Translations under genes and position numbers: made by a program
Assembly: GCA_963575745.1 (NCBI GenBank)
Contig: CAUYUJ010011570.1
Span: forward strand, 396,501 to 460,500
Direction of reading: 5' to 3'
Origin: Prorocentrum cordatum
Taxonomy: Eukaryota > Sar > Dinophyceae > Prorocentrales > Prorocentraceae
DNA length: 64,000 nt
Shown here: positions 23,485 to 35,318 of the stretch, one piece after another
Position numbering within the stretch: the stretch's first letter is position 1
Layout of the letters: every line of letters begins with the position of its first letter
The notes under the pieces: generated by a model
The model's input: the letters and a program-made list of their open reading frames with translations, nothing else
Database searches by the model: none
What the model was told of the DNA's origin: nothing

Positions 23485-24525
23485 CGTGGTTCAAGCTCGG
23501 GACAACCATGTTAGATATCCCTTGGGTGGCCTGGACACGTAAAAACACATGGTTCCAGCTCGGGACCGCTATGTTAGATACCCCCCTGGGTGGCCTGGAC
23601 GCGAAAAAAACGCGTGTTCCCAGCTCGGGACAACCTTGGTAGATATCCCCATGTGTGGCCTGGACATGTACAAACACATGGTTCCAGCTCGGGGCAAGCA
23701 TGTTAGATATCCCCCTGCGTGGCCTGGACACGCTGAATTCGCGCTCCCGCTCGAGACATCCTTGCAATGTCTTCCCTGGAGAGGCCCCTTCAAGCGCCAC
23801 CCCCCGTCCAGAGCGAGAACACATAACTTTTTCCGTATTGGGGTATGTGTTCCGGTAGCGCTGTTGGGCCCCCAGGCGTTTCCTGATAATTCGGCGTTGG
23901 GCCCGACGCCATGTTAGATACCCCCCTGGGTGGCCTGGACACGTAAAAACACGTGGTTCCAGTTCGGGGCAATCATGTTAGATACCCCACTGGGTGGCCT
24001 GGACACGTAAAAACACCTGGATCCAGCTCTGGGCAACCATGTTAGATACACCCCTGGGTGGCCTGGACACGTTAAAACACGTGGTCCTTGCTCGGGACAA
24101 CCATGTTAGATACACCCATGTGTGGCCTGAACACGTAAAAACACATGGTGCAAGCTCGGGGAACTCCTGTTAGATACACCCCTGCGTAGCCTGGACACCT
24201 TAAAACAAGTGGTCCTTGCTCGGGACAACCATGTTAGATACCCCCCTGTGTGGCCTGGACACGTACAAACACGTGGTGCCAGCTCGGGACAACCATGTTA
24301 GATACACTCCTGAGTGGCCTGGACAGTTGAAACACGCGGTCCTTGCTCGGGACAATGGTGTTAGATAACTCCCTGGGCAGCCTGGACGCGAAAGAACGCA
24401 AAGTTCCAGTTCGGGGCAATCATATTAGATTCCCCACCGGGTGGCCTGGACAAATAAAAGCACGTGGCTCCAGCTCGGGACAACCATGTTGGATACCCCC
24501 TCTGAGTGACCTGGGACCTCCTGGG
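23485..24525. repeat. 64-bp satellite, blocks 3 and 4
   Basis: Satellite units cover 23485-23745 and 23910-24525. The gap at 23750-23905 is not satellite and contains an unrelated GC-rich piece. Confidence 0.8.
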
Positions 24526-24591
24526 GCATCCTAGAGAAAGCCAATCTATAGGAACATACGTAAAAACACACGGATTCGTGCCCCTGACCCA

Positions 24592-24785
24592 AATGTGCCC
24601 CGCACCCTGTGATTGATCGATCGGGATTTCAAAAAACCATCATCTCGCTAGGGGAACCCTCAAATTGTCCACGCCAAATCGTACTTTTCCTCGTTACCTC
24701 TCGCAAATATTTTAGCTGGCCGAAACCGGGGGGAAACAAAACAATACTAAAAGAGAACCCTGGGCCCGCGCCCTTTCCGGGCATA
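24592..24785. repeat. ~190-bp module, copy 3 of 3
   Basis: Third copy with the same boxes and the best match to copy 1 at its end (GGGCCCGCGCCCTTTCCGGG). It follows satellite on the left only; a purine-rich stretch (24820-25000) follows on the right. Confidence 0.8.
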
Positions 24786-25424
24786 TCCGTGTTGTGCGTA
24801 ATCGGAACAACGGGAACTGCATGCCCACGAGGGGGAGGTGGCGGGTGAGGAGGAGGATGACCGGGAAAAGGAGGATGAAGACGAACAGCAGCAACACGAA
24901 CAAAAGCGGAAGGATAGAGAGGAATAAGAGGACCAGGTAAAGGCGCAGGGGAAATGAGGGGAGCGACAATGATGAAGACAATTCGGATTCAGAAACAGGA
25001 ACTGGGGTGGAACTGGGGTGGAAGGAGCGGGACGAACATGAGGACCAGGGGAGAGCGGACCCGAGCGGAGCGGTGCGGCGCCGGATCGCCCAAAGAACGT
25101 CCCGTGTAGGGAACGGCTGGTGCGCAAGGGCGCCGCAATTCTGAACTCGGAACTCGGCCGAAGTCGGAAATGTGGGAGCTGATCGGAATGACGGGCGCTG
25201 AATTCTGAAAATTGGCAGCTGGAAACGGGAAACTGAACGGAGTCGGAAAGATTGGCGTAAGAGTCGGAAAATTGGGAGCTGGACTCAGAGAGATGGGAGC
25301 TGAACTCGGAAATTCGGTAAATCGCAACAACCACTTGACCAAAGAAAACGAAAACAATTGTTGACCAACGCAATTGCTTAAAACGCTTCTCACGCGCACC
25401 CATTTGAATTCACACAATTATGAT

Positions 25425-25685
25425 TTGCCCGGTTTAAATTCATCCGGTTTTAATTCGCCCGGTTTCCATTCATCTGGTTTGCATTTGTCCGATTTAAATT
25501 CATCCGGTTCTAATTTTCTGTGTGTGCCACTGTGTGGCTCGCGTTGTCTATTTTGTCCGTTCCGTTAAAAAAAACTCGTCCGGTTTAAATTCATCTCCCA
25601 CAGGGAGGGGGTTCCCGCCTGAGAATTCTTCACAGTTCACTCACAGACGAGGCTCCCGCTTGATACTTCATCCATATACAAGCTA
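25425..25685. repeat. Inverted AT-rich motif array and a partial 160-bp repeat
   Basis: Units close to CCGGTTTAAATTCATC run from 25430 to 25600. They are the reverse complement of the array at 20395-20630. The partial copy of the 160-bp repeat at 25600-25680 is in the same orientation as the main array. Confidence 0.7.
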
Positions 25686-25689
25686 GCGA

Positions 25690-26065
25690 ATGAGCGGGTG
25701 AGTGTGTGAATGACTGAATGAGTGATGGTGATGAATATGATGCAGATGGTGAGCGAGTGGGTGAAAGGGTGTGTGATCGGGTGATGGTCAAGGTGATCAA
25801 GACGGTCTGTGTGAGTGAATGAGAATGTGAGTGGGTGAGTGAGTGATGACGATGACGATTGCGATGATGATGAGTGAAATAGTTAATGGGAATGAGTGTG
25901 AGTGGGTGGGTGAGTGATGGTGGTGATGTTACTGATGTTGATGATGATGTGGTGATGATAATACTGATGTTGATGGTGATAAGTGGAGAGTGAGTGATGG
26001 AGACGTGATGACTGAATGAATGAGGGACAATGATGGGTGAGTGAGTGAATGGGTGGGTGATGATG
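25690..26065. repeat. GAGTGAGTG and GATGATG microsatellite
   Basis: Mixed GTGAGTGA and GATGATGTT repeats. No gene is supported. Confidence 0.8.
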
Positions 26066-26224
26066 CAGTGTGCTTTCTTGTTCCTGCGCGGGGGATCCAG
26101 AGAAAACAGGAGACCCACTTTGGATGTCGGGAACTACGGCAGACCTGGCTTAGTGACTCTGGCCAATTTGAACGGTCTGGGGCCCTACTCTGAACCAGAT
26201 CCCCTTTACCTGGGGTCCTCTGGC

Positions 26225-27000
26225 TATACCCGATCTCTTGAAACTGCCGACCCATCTGGGGTCATCATGAGTATGATGCCGTAGTGCATGTTCTCATGGA
26301 ACAGCATAATGCTACCCCATTTCTTCTGGTGACCAGGGCGCACCATCCAGAAATCCCTGACCGTGGGGGCATCAGTAACCCCTTCCTGATTCTCTGTTGC
26401 TGTCTCCAGACGTTGTCCGATGGAATTCACCTGTGCTGATCCAGTCGGCTGCCAGCGTCTGGCTGAGCCAATTGGGGAGCGACAAAACCATGTCCGAAGA
26501 CACGTCATGTGTGCCAACAGGAAGAAAACTGAACATATTGTAGCCAAGAGAAAACCAAAAGGTATCATGTTCTCCGGTATGCTGTCATTGTCTGGCTGTG
26601 AAAGAAGAACAGCGTTGGTTGCCGTGGTGTATCAATGGGCCATGCTTCTGCGAAATTGTGATGTAGTCATACGGCACGTACATCCGCTCAACATCTTTGA
26701 TGTCGATGAAGTGTCCTTGAGTGGCTCGGATCAAAATGTGGCAGGGTAGCTTCCGTGCGCACTCCTAAAACGTTCTCATCCACTGGATGAATTGGATGGT
26801 CAGCCCAATTCCAATAATTATTGACTCTGCCAACCAACTCGTGCTCATCGGACTGACCATTCATGCCCAAGATTTGGACAGTTTCCTGCGGCAGTGTGGT
26901 TATCGCATACATAGCAAGAGCACGGGCGTGGTGTTCGTATCCATCAGCGCGCACGTCCAAAAGCACTGCGGATGAACACAACCCCCCCGAGTTCGTGATG
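26225..27000 (-). pseudogene. Degraded minus-strand gene; a piece resembles RNA 2'-phosphotransferase
   Basis: One frame reads CHILIRATQGHFIDIKDVER and VPYDYITISQKHGPLIHHGN (about 26745-26600). IRAxQGH followed later by an HG motif is the pattern of Tpt1/KptA RNA 2'-phosphotransferases, which use NAD+ to remove a 2'-phosphate from spliced tRNA. A TAG lies just upstream and a TGA just downstream. Other protein-like pieces in other frames are 27000-26760 (GMNGQSDEHELVGRVNNYWN) and 26400-26260 (KKWGSIMLFHENMHYGIILM). The match rests on one short motif, so the family call is weak; the decay is clearer. Confidence 0.3.
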
Positions 27001-27309
27001 GCATGCGTTGAGTGCGGGTTGGGCTGGGTCCCCTGCTCGGGCAGCTGAATGGCTGGACGCTGCCTTGCGCCGAGCATGGGTTGACCCAATGGGGGGGGGC
27101 GCTTCTTGCCACTGCGTGCGGCGACAGCTTCGTGCATTGGCTGGGAGGGGCCTTCTAGAGGATGGCGCTCATCTGTCGCGGCCTCCAATGAGCGTGTTGA
27201 GACTGGCTCGCACACGTCTAGAAGGCTTCAGCCCGTGATGCCGAGCATGGTGGCGATCGAGCAATGCGGTCCAGCAACAGTACAGGCGAGAGGCGCTGCG
27301 GCTCTGTCG

Positions 27310-27489
27310 CCTACCAAAGCCATAAAATCATCAGTCGCCTCATCACCATCATTATCGCCATCATCACCATCACCATCACTATGGCCATAATCAGAACTGC
27401 TATCTCCAACGTCATCACCATCGCTATCGCCATCGCCTTCCCATCACATGGGCAATTCTCATCATCAACAACATCACCATCAACATCAG

Positions 27490-27527
<38 letters not shown>

Positions 27528-27800
27528 ATATCAACACCATCATCAACATCATCGTTATCATCGTCGGGCACGTAAATGCCACAACCATCATCCTCAGCCG
27601 CATCATGATCATCACAATCGTCATCATCACCATCATCATCAACATCACCACCATCAACATCATCATCACCACCATCATCAACAACATAACCATCATCAAC
27701 ATACTGATCTGCATAATCAGACATACCACCCAAACCGTCATGCACATCGTAATATGTCATTGTCGTCATTCTCGTCAACGTCATCATCCACAACTGCCAA
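27310..27800. repeat. CAT/ATC microsatellite
   Basis: CATCATCAC triplets with scattered substitutions. Predicted Asp-, Met- or His-rich products are artefacts. Confidence 0.85.
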
Positions 27801-28039
27801 ACAAATGTATAGACGACGGCGACGATGACGATATCGAAGACGGATGAATGGGTGGCGACAACAACTAAGCCGGTGGCTACGCTGATGACGACCGACCACG
27901 GCCCAAAGAGACCAGGTCCTGCATGGCGGTGTACTGCAGCTCACCTGACGGGGCACCTCCACCAGCCTCCTCCTCCTGCTCTTCCTCCTTCTCGACCTCA
28001 GCCTCCACACCCCACTTGCGACCGAATTACGTACATGGG

Positions 28040-29830
28040 CTGCAGTCGCAGTGTGCGACAACCCGTCTGTGAGTAGCTGCAACCGCCAAGCGTGGCTGCC
28101 GAATTCTGTCCTTAGCTCCCGAGATTACAGAAAAAGGAGGGCGGAGCGGAAGACAGGTTATGGAAGGCGCTTGGGGCTGCGGCAGATCCAAGAAGAGGTC
28201 AGGAAGGGCGCGGCCCGAGCCTCGGACAAACTGGCGCTGCAGAGAGCACGGGCACAGCCATGAGGACCGCGGAGGCCGAGGCGCAGCCGAGTGTGCCCGT
28301 CTTCTGGACCCCACTGCGGGGTGTGTTCCGAAAGCGTTCCGCCGTGTGGGGGAGGCGCCAGCAGGCAACACTGCGGGCTTTGGCGTCCAATGTGCACTTG
28401 TCGCAGGCGAGACTCCATGCGCACGGCCTGGTAGCCTCGCCAGTCTGTCGACTGTGCGGATGCGGCAAAAGCACCTTGCACCACCGCCACTACGAATGCG
28501 ACGCCCATGCCGCGCTGCGCCGGCCCCACGTGAGCTGTGCGACAAGGCTGCGCGAGTGCGCGCGTGGGGTGCTGAGGCGGTGGAGCGCTTCTGTCGCGGA
28601 CTCCCGACCCGCGGGTTTTTTCCCCAGGCGGGAGCCAGCAGAGGCGGTGCACTGGATCAACCGCCGCACCTCGGGGAGGCTCAATGGCGCGTTGTTCATC
28701 GACGGGAGCGCGGCGGACAGGGGCCCCATCGGGCTGGAGAGGGCGGGCCAGGCGGCCGTGCAATTGGACCCCTTCGGAGCCGTGCAAGCCGCGGCCTTCG
28801 GGGCCCGGCTAGACGGCGCCAGACGCAGAAGACTGGGCTGCCTCCATGCACCAGCGTGTGGCCATGGGCCCCATGGAGTTGTACATCGATTGCGCTAGCA
28901 CGCTGGGGGCGCTCGCGGCGGGGCCTGGGTCGGGCACGGCTCGGCGCACATGTGGGGACACTTCTGTGAGGCTTTCACGGCGGACGATTTCGAGGCGCAT
29001 GAGACGCTTGAGCACTCCACGCCAGCCGATGTGGAGGCGGGCCACGCGACCCGCTGGGAGAGGCGCGCCAACGCCCACGCGGACGAGCTGGCCAAGAAAG
29101 GCGCAAACCTCCACCCCCCTGGCACCGAGGACGAGAAGCTCTGGAAGGGCCTGGAGACGCTGGCTGAGGAGACGACTCGCTGGAGCGCGACGATGGAAGC
29201 GCCGCTGCGTGGCAAAGCAGGAGGGGCCTCTGGCCCGCGCGCAGAGGAGGTGGAGGGCGCCCAAGCCGAGGCAGAGGTCGATGTCGCCGCGATGCCAGGC
29301 GCGGAGCCCCCGCCTGCTGAGGAGGAGCCCCAGAGCGCCCACCTGGACACGGCGGGGCCGCCGCTCAGCTTCGACCACTGCTGGGGCGAGCTGCAAGACG
29401 GGCGACGCGCATCATAAGACACTCCTTGCTCCGCTGCGGCGTGGTGCAGCGGCCAGGAGCGAGCGTTGTCTCCTGTCTGTGCGGCGGTGGAGCCTGGACG
29501 GGTAGGACGCCGCGCAAGCTCCTGAAGGCGCGCTGCGAGGGGCTCAAAACAAAACAAATACCGCGAGCAACTGCGCCTCATCAGCCAAGGCAGGTGGCCG
29601 CACTGCCGTTCCGGCCACCAGCATGAGACGCTGGAGGGGCAGAGGGCAGTCAGTGCCGAGGAGACGAGACTGCAGGAGTGCGCAATCGGCGGCATGCCCA
29701 CCGCGCGCGCCCGCGCGGCAGCTGCGGCTGCGGTGGGGCGCGCCGCGACCAATCTGCTGCAAGGGGTCGCTGCGAGGCGGCTTCTCAACTTGGATTCGTG
29801 CACGTGCAACCTGGTCTCGGGCACGTCCTA
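28040..29830 (+). mobile_element. Decayed LINE 3' part: CCHC knuckle and RNase H
   Basis: The frame from 28260 to 28898 contains CRLCGCGKSTLHHRHYEC (about 28447-28500), which fits the CCHC knuckle CxxC-x8-H-x4-C found after reverse transcriptase in non-LTR retrotransposons. It is followed by GALFIDGSAADRG (about 28690), the first RNase H aspartate motif. The second motif (MELYIDCASTLGAL, about 28872) is in another frame, and the third (ERRANAHADELAKKGA, about 29060) is back in the first, so at least two frameshifts are present. A tail with NKYREQLRLISQGRWPHC (about 29552) completes the typical end. The reverse transcriptase itself is not in the window, so this is a 5'-truncated dead copy. Confidence 0.7.
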
Positions 29831-30329
29831 AGGCTGCCCCAGCGCCAGGCCACACCATCACCATTACCATTACGGCAGGTTTGTGTCGTGCCGACTTCGG
29901 CGTTGGTTCCTTACACCACGGGGATCGTTTAACCTTGAACGATCGGCCGTTTTCTCCCCGTCCACCTCCCCCGTCGTCCTCAGCCACCTCTCCATCCGTC
30001 CTCTCTCTCTCCCCCTCCCCTTCCTCGCAACCACCGCCGCACCGGGCGAACGCTAGGCGCGACGGACCGTTGGTCGGAACGTTCAGGGGAGCGCCAGACG
30101 AACAATGGGCCCTCCCTCCTGCAGGCGACACAAGGAGAGTAGAGACGCGTCCACCGTTTGGTGCATAACACAGATCAGATCAGATGACTAGACCTTCTCC
30201 CTCCGTGCGATGTGGGGGGGGGCACCAGACAGGGTGCCCCATGCATAAACACTAAACTCTAGACTCAAAGTGCTCGCTGCCGAAGCTGCCCAACAGAATT
30301 CCCCCCCTCAGACAAGCATGGCCCCCAGC

Positions 30330-30870
30330 TGTGCTTTCCGCTCAGGGTATCTCGGGAATCGCAAAGATTACGATACAATTTCCAGAATCCTACGGATCTC
30401 AGAACGAGTTTCGCAGCAATCCTGAACCATCTTCTGAACCCTGACTAACTTTGTGACTTTGTGGCAACGTAGGAATGTCTTGACGTTGCCACCCAGAACA
30501 CTGAAGATGGCCAACGGAATCCAACGGAGTTCAAAAGGCATCCCCAGCATTTCCTCAAACTTGATGAGAAAACCCTAGGGTTTCATCAGGAGTCCGAATC
30601 ACTTCCGATGGGATACCGACGATTCTGCACAGGAACGCCAACGATTCCCGCAAGAATCCTAAGAGGCCCTGGGGAATTCGGAAGATGTCCTCGGTAACCA
30701 TGCGGGCTTGTTAGAATCCCGAAAGTTTCCTCCTGAATCCGAAGGAATTCCCACGAGAACCTACAAGATTTCTTTCAACATCATAAAAAAGGGTCCACAG
30801 AAGTCCTCAGGATGCCCCACGGAATCCGAGGGATCCTCTGGTGGACCCAAGGATTCCCTGCGCGTCCCGT
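30330..30870. repeat. Degenerate AATCC/GGAATTC-rich sequence
   Basis: Short pieces such as GAATCCGAAGGAATTCC and TCCTCAGGATGCC recur irregularly. It is less GC-rich than its surroundings and resembles the 32.64-33.44 kb tract. No gene is seen. Confidence 0.5.
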
Positions 30871-30889
30871 AGCGGACTTCGCCCTCTAG

Positions 30890-31335
30890 TGCCTCGAGGC
30901 GTCACGCATCGTGGAGCGAGACCCCTGCCGATCCGAAGCTGCGTTCACGCGCGACTGCCGCGTTGCGCAGCGACCCCCCCAAACAAGGCGCGGAGTGAAA
31001 CCCCCGCCGATGCGACGCAGCCGCGTCGCCCCGCGCGAGGCTCCCGCCCGCGCGCGCGGTGCCCAGTCGCGAAGCGAGGCGCCACCACCGTCGCGAAGCG
31101 AGACCCCCACCAATCGAGGACTGAGAATCCCGCTGGCGCGCTATCCACAGCAATTGCGCTGCGAGACGCCACCCCGGGTGAGACTCCCGCCAACCACTCA
31201 CGGAGCGAGACCCCCGCGGATGCAACGCATATGACGCACATGACAGTCCCTCCTTTTCCTCCTCCTCCTCCTCCTTCTCCTCCTTCTCCTCCTCCTCCTC
31301 CTCCTCCTCCTCCTCCTCCTCCCCCTTTTCTCATC
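30890..31335. repeat. GCGAGACCCCCGCCGAT-type repeat, then CCT microsatellite
   Basis: Units such as GGAGCGAGACCCC and GCGAAGCGAGACCCCC recur over 30905-31225, then CCTCCT covers 31250-31325. Open frames through it are Arg/Pro-rich and unsupported. Confidence 0.6.
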
Positions 31336-31689
31336 CCTTTCCCCCCCCATTCTCCTCGCTGCGTCTCCCACACTCCCTCCCTGCTCCCTCCCCCCTTCCT
31401 TGCCCCACAGCTAGTGTACGTTCACAGTCGGCAGGAGGGAACGAAGGCGAGGAAGGACACCCTCCCCTGGGCACAGGCGAGGCAGGGCTGGGGCACGGGG
31501 GCGGCGCGAGGGCGCACTGGAGCATCCCTCACAGAGGGTCCTGGAGCAAGCTGCTGCATTGAGCGTGCGACGCGTGCACGTTAAGGGGCCCAGGGACACA
31601 CGAAAAACTATACGCAGATCCGGAGATACCGATAGTTTCCAATGCGTCCCTGATGTGGTTCGCCCCATCTCCCAGGGTTTTCCGTTTTA

Positions 31690-32310
31690 TCATGGGGATC
31701 GACGTTTGTTGGTGTCTGTCGACATCCTTCCCTCCTGAGATATGGCTGGCAATGGAGCGCGGACGTTTCGTCTCTCATCCAGGGCATTGTTTTGATAGCC
31801 GAGGGGTCCGAAACGGGCCTGCAGAGACCCAAACCTACGGCAAATCGTCTGTCCCGATGTTCGGGCGCGACGCCAGCTGTCTTGGAAATTTCGTGGAGTT
31901 GTCCTGCGGCCGTTTCTGGCCAACAAATCCAGGCGGATCCAGCCGTGGCGACAAAAGTGCTCCAGGGGACAACATATAGTCAACGTGTGCCCACCATGTG
32001 AATGTTTTGCGTCTTGTTCCCTATTGGATACGAATCCGGGTGAACAGCCCATGCGCAAGCCTTTGGGCAGACTTATGCTTAGGGTGTCGTAGAGGCGTGG
32101 ACGAGCAAGGCCGGGCGCCCGGACAAAGGCCGCAGTCGAAACCAAACCATCGCAACGTGGGCGAAGCACACGACCCCCTCTGCCGACAGCGCCACGCGCC
32201 ATGCAGATACCCGAAACGAACGACACTCTAAAAAAGAGCGCCCACCGACGAGCGCAATGCAACCCCTCGTAATGGAAAGCTGTTCCCAACAATTTGTGCA
32301 AATTGTACAC
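31690..32310 (-). CDS. Unassigned 206-codon open frame
   Basis: An open frame of 207 codons in a less repetitive stretch. Composition is mixed and includes Cys, His and Arg-rich parts. No family is recognised and there is no supporting exon next to it. Overlapping plus-strand frames are of similar length, so the strand is uncertain. Confidence 0.2.
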   Translation of the reverse strand: MYNLHKLLGTAFHYEGLHCARRWALFFRVSFVSGICMARGAVGRGGRVLRPRCDGLVSTAAFVRAPGLARPRLYDTLSISLPKGLRMGCSPGFVSNREQDAKHSHGGHTLTICCPLEHFCRHGWIRLDLLARNGRRTTPRNFQDSWRRARTSGQTICRRFGSLQARFGPLGYQNNALDERRNVRAPLPAISQEGRMSTDTNKRRSP

Positions 32311-32639
32311 ACTACTTGATGATCATGAGGATGACAGTGCTAACGCTGATGGAAGCACTGCGTCTTACGGGCGCTTGGCCGAAACTGGTGTCTCGAACGG
32401 GCCCGCGGAACTAAGACCCCTTCCCCCCCGGGAGGTCAAGTACGACCGCACATGGGAAAACTTACAACCAACTATGACGGAGTGTGACGAATTCGGTAAA
32501 TTGATACCAACTACAAACGCACCATAATTTCCTCAGGGGTTCTAAGGTGGGTGCGACCGAAAATTTGGAAATGACAATCATATTGGACGGATTCCAGCGA
32601 TGGCGGTACCAATCCCGAACAATCAATACAAATTACAAG

Positions 32640-33445
32640 CGCTCAGGAAGTTCCTTGGAGGTCCCCCAGGGGTTCCTGAACTACTCCTGAGAGAACGAAT
32701 TATCAAGGATCCTTTTTTTTTCTCGGATTTCTGAGGATTCCAACGGGTTCCTGGAAATTCATGAAAAATGTCTAAAAATCATGGCAAACTTGCTGGACGA
32801 CTATGCAAAAAGATCCCAGAGGATTTCTGACGATCCTATCTGGTCCTGTCGATCCCTGAAGATATATGAAAGTCCAGAACAGATTTACAAAGGTTCCAAA
32901 AGAATTCATACAGAAAAAATGTTTTTTTATAAAACCAACAAACGTTGCCAGCTCCTGAAGCATCCCTGAAGGATTCCTGGGGGGTCTTAAAGATTCATAA
33001 AACAAATCGTGGCAATTCCTTCGGATCCCAAACGGTTTGTGAGGATTCCTGAAGGCTCCTGGAGGATGTTTGAAGATTCCTCTTTATTCTTTTTAAATTA
33101 AAAAAGGCTTCGGAAGATTCCCCACGGGCCCCTGAATAATTCCTCAGGGCTCCTGACGGCGAATTCCTGCGGATTCCTTTGGACTCGCGAGGCATTCCTT
33201 AAGGATTTCGACAGATTCCTGAAGGATTCCTGAAGGAGGCCTGAGGATTCCGAAAGTACCCTGAGGATTCCTGGCAGGTTCCTTAAGGTTGTTCTCGCAA
33301 GGTTCCGAAACAATTTCTCTGACTTCCTGCGGGTTCATTTAGGATTTCTGCGGGTTCCTGGGAGATGTCTCAAGAATTCCGGAGAAAAAAAAATCGGAAG
33401 GACTCCTGGAAAGGATTCCTCCGGTTTCATTCAAATTCATGTTTC
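32640..33445. repeat. Degenerate GATTCCTGAAGG repeat
   Basis: GATTCCTGAGGATTCC-like units of 10-25 bp cover the region on the plus strand with many substitutions. The minus-strand open frames share one sequence pattern and are taken as artefacts. Confidence 0.7.
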
Positions 33446-33469
33446 TGAACATTCCTGAACATTTCGCGC

Positions 33470-33996
33470 CCTCGGGGTTTCGTGGGGCTCCCGGACCCAT
33501 GGGGAGGGAAACCGTCGCCGAACGAGTCGCCTCGTCCCCCGTCCTCGACGCCGGGTCATTCGACCCCCGCCTCCTTTCTTGCGGGCGCGAGCTTCCCCAA
33601 CCCCTCGATGGCGACGCTTCCAATGGAAGCGTTTCGTGCCATCGGGCGTCCGGGGAATAATCCCCGAAACCAATGGGAGGGACAGCGTGGCCGAACGAGT
33701 CATCTTGCCCTCCGCCGCCGCCGCCGCTGAATCGCACGGCCCCCGCATCCTCTCCCGCAAGCGCGGAATCCTCCAAACCCTGATGGCGACGCTTCCAACG
33801 GAAGCGGTTCGTGCCCGGGGGCCTCGGTGAGCCCCCGAACTCATGGGGAGGAAAAGAAGGGGGCGAACGGGGCGCTTTGCGCTGCGCCGCCGTCGCCGAA
33901 TCGTTCGGTTCCAAACTCTTTTCTTGCGAGAACGGGATTCCCCACCCCGCCGAGGGCGACGCTTCCAATGCAAGTGTTTCGTGCCATATGGGTTAG
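33470..33996. repeat. ~170-bp tandem repeat, three copies, abutting the giant element
   Basis: The phrase GGCGACGCTTCCAAYG recurs at about 33608, 33784 and 33955 (spacings 176 and 171), each with a downstream GTTTCGTGCC or GGTTCGTGCC. The last copy runs into the left end of the 27-kb element at 33996. Confidence 0.75.
33993..33996. other. Left target-site candidate TTAG
   Basis: TTAG directly precedes the left inverted repeat; TTAA directly follows the right one at 61330-61333. They agree at three of four bases, consistent with an aged TTAA duplication or a TTA duplication. The evidence is weak because the site is short. Confidence 0.4.
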
Positions 33997-34011
33997 GGGG
34001 TAACTCCAACA
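33997..34011 (+). repeat. Left terminal inverted repeat
   Basis: GGGGTAACTCCAACA. It matches the reverse complement of 61315-61329 at 14 of 15 positions. Confidence 0.75.
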
Positions 34012-34026
34012 GAACGCCTTTACCCC

Positions 34027-34680
34027 CCCTGGGCGTCTAACTCGGGGCGCTCGGGCGTCTAACTCGGAGCGCTCGGGCGTCTAACTCGGGGCGCTCGGGC
34101 GTCTAACCGGACGACTAACTCGGGGCGCTCGGGCGTCTAACTCGGAGCGATCGGGCGTCTAACTCGGAGCGATCGGGCGTCTAACTCGGGGCGCTCGGGC
34201 GTCTAACAAGACGACTAACTCGGGGCGCTCGGGCGTCTAACTCGGAGCGCTCGGGCGACTAACTCGGGGCGCTCGGGCGTCTAACCAGACGACTAACTCG
34301 GGGCGCTCGGGCGTCTAACTCGGAGCGATCGGGCGTCTATCTCGGGGCGCTCGGGCGACTAACGTCGGAGCACTCGGGCGACTAACTCGGGGCGCTCAGG
34401 CGACTAAAATCGGGGCGCCCAGACGACTACCTCGGGGCGCTCGGGCGACTAACTCGGAGCGCTCAGACGGTCTGACGACTAACTCGGAGCGCTCAGACGA
34501 CTAAAATCGGAGCGCCCGCGTCTAACGCGGGGCGCCCAGACGGCTAACTCAGACGACTAAGTCGGGGCGCTCAGACGACTAACGCGGGGCCCCCGGGGGT
34601 TCGCCCAGACGACTAGCTTGGGGCGTCTAGCTCGGGACGTTCGGGGCTCTAACTCGAACGCGCTCGGGGCTCGGCCGACT
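34027..34680. repeat. Left subterminal 22-bp array
   Basis: About 28 units close to CTCGGGCGTCTAACTCGGGGCG, several with CTCGGGCGACTAA. Units become irregular after about 34400. The 13-mer CTCGGGCGACTAA occurs identically, inverted, in the right array. This layout is like subterminal transposase-binding repeats of En/Spm- or Ac-type elements; binding is inferred only. Confidence 0.85.
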
Positions 34681-34689
34681 AAGCAGGGG

Positions 34690-35144
34690 GGCCCTCCCCC
34701 CTCAGACCGTGACCGCGCCCCGCCCCCGCAAGCGGGCGTCGTCGGGAGGAGGGAGAGGAAGGACGAGGAAGCGGAAGGAAGGGGCGCCTCCTCCCTTACC
34801 CGCCCCCTCCCCTCACCCCTCCTTTCCCTCCGCTCCTCCTCATCCTCCTCCTCGAGCCTCGACCTCCTTTCCCTTCGCTCCTCCTCCAACCGACCCAACC
34901 CACCCCTCCAGAGTCGTGGAACGTGGACGCGAGCCCCCGGCCCCGTCCCCGCCCCGACGCCGTGGGCGACGGCGACGACGCCAAGGCGGGGCGGCCCGCA
35001 CCCCGCCGGCTGGCCGGCGCAAGCGGGAGGGGGAGGAGAGGTAAGAAGGAAGAGAAGGAACCAGAGACTCAGAGAGGGGGGGTGAACGCGCGAGTGGGCG
35101 AGGGAGGAGAGGAGAGGGGGAGGGGGAGGGAGAGAGAGACACAC

Positions 35145-35240
<96 letters not shown>

Positions 35241-35258
35241 AGGGAGGGAGGGAGAGAG

Positions 35259-35318
<60 letters not shown>

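Noticed and set aside
20640-24525. 64-bp array as a CRISPR
   Set aside because: The whole unit is repeated; there are no unique spacers and the setting is eukaryotic.
34027-34680. 22-bp array as a CRISPR
   Set aside because: Units are head-to-tail without spacers and contain a TAA-type core, not a repeat-spacer layout.
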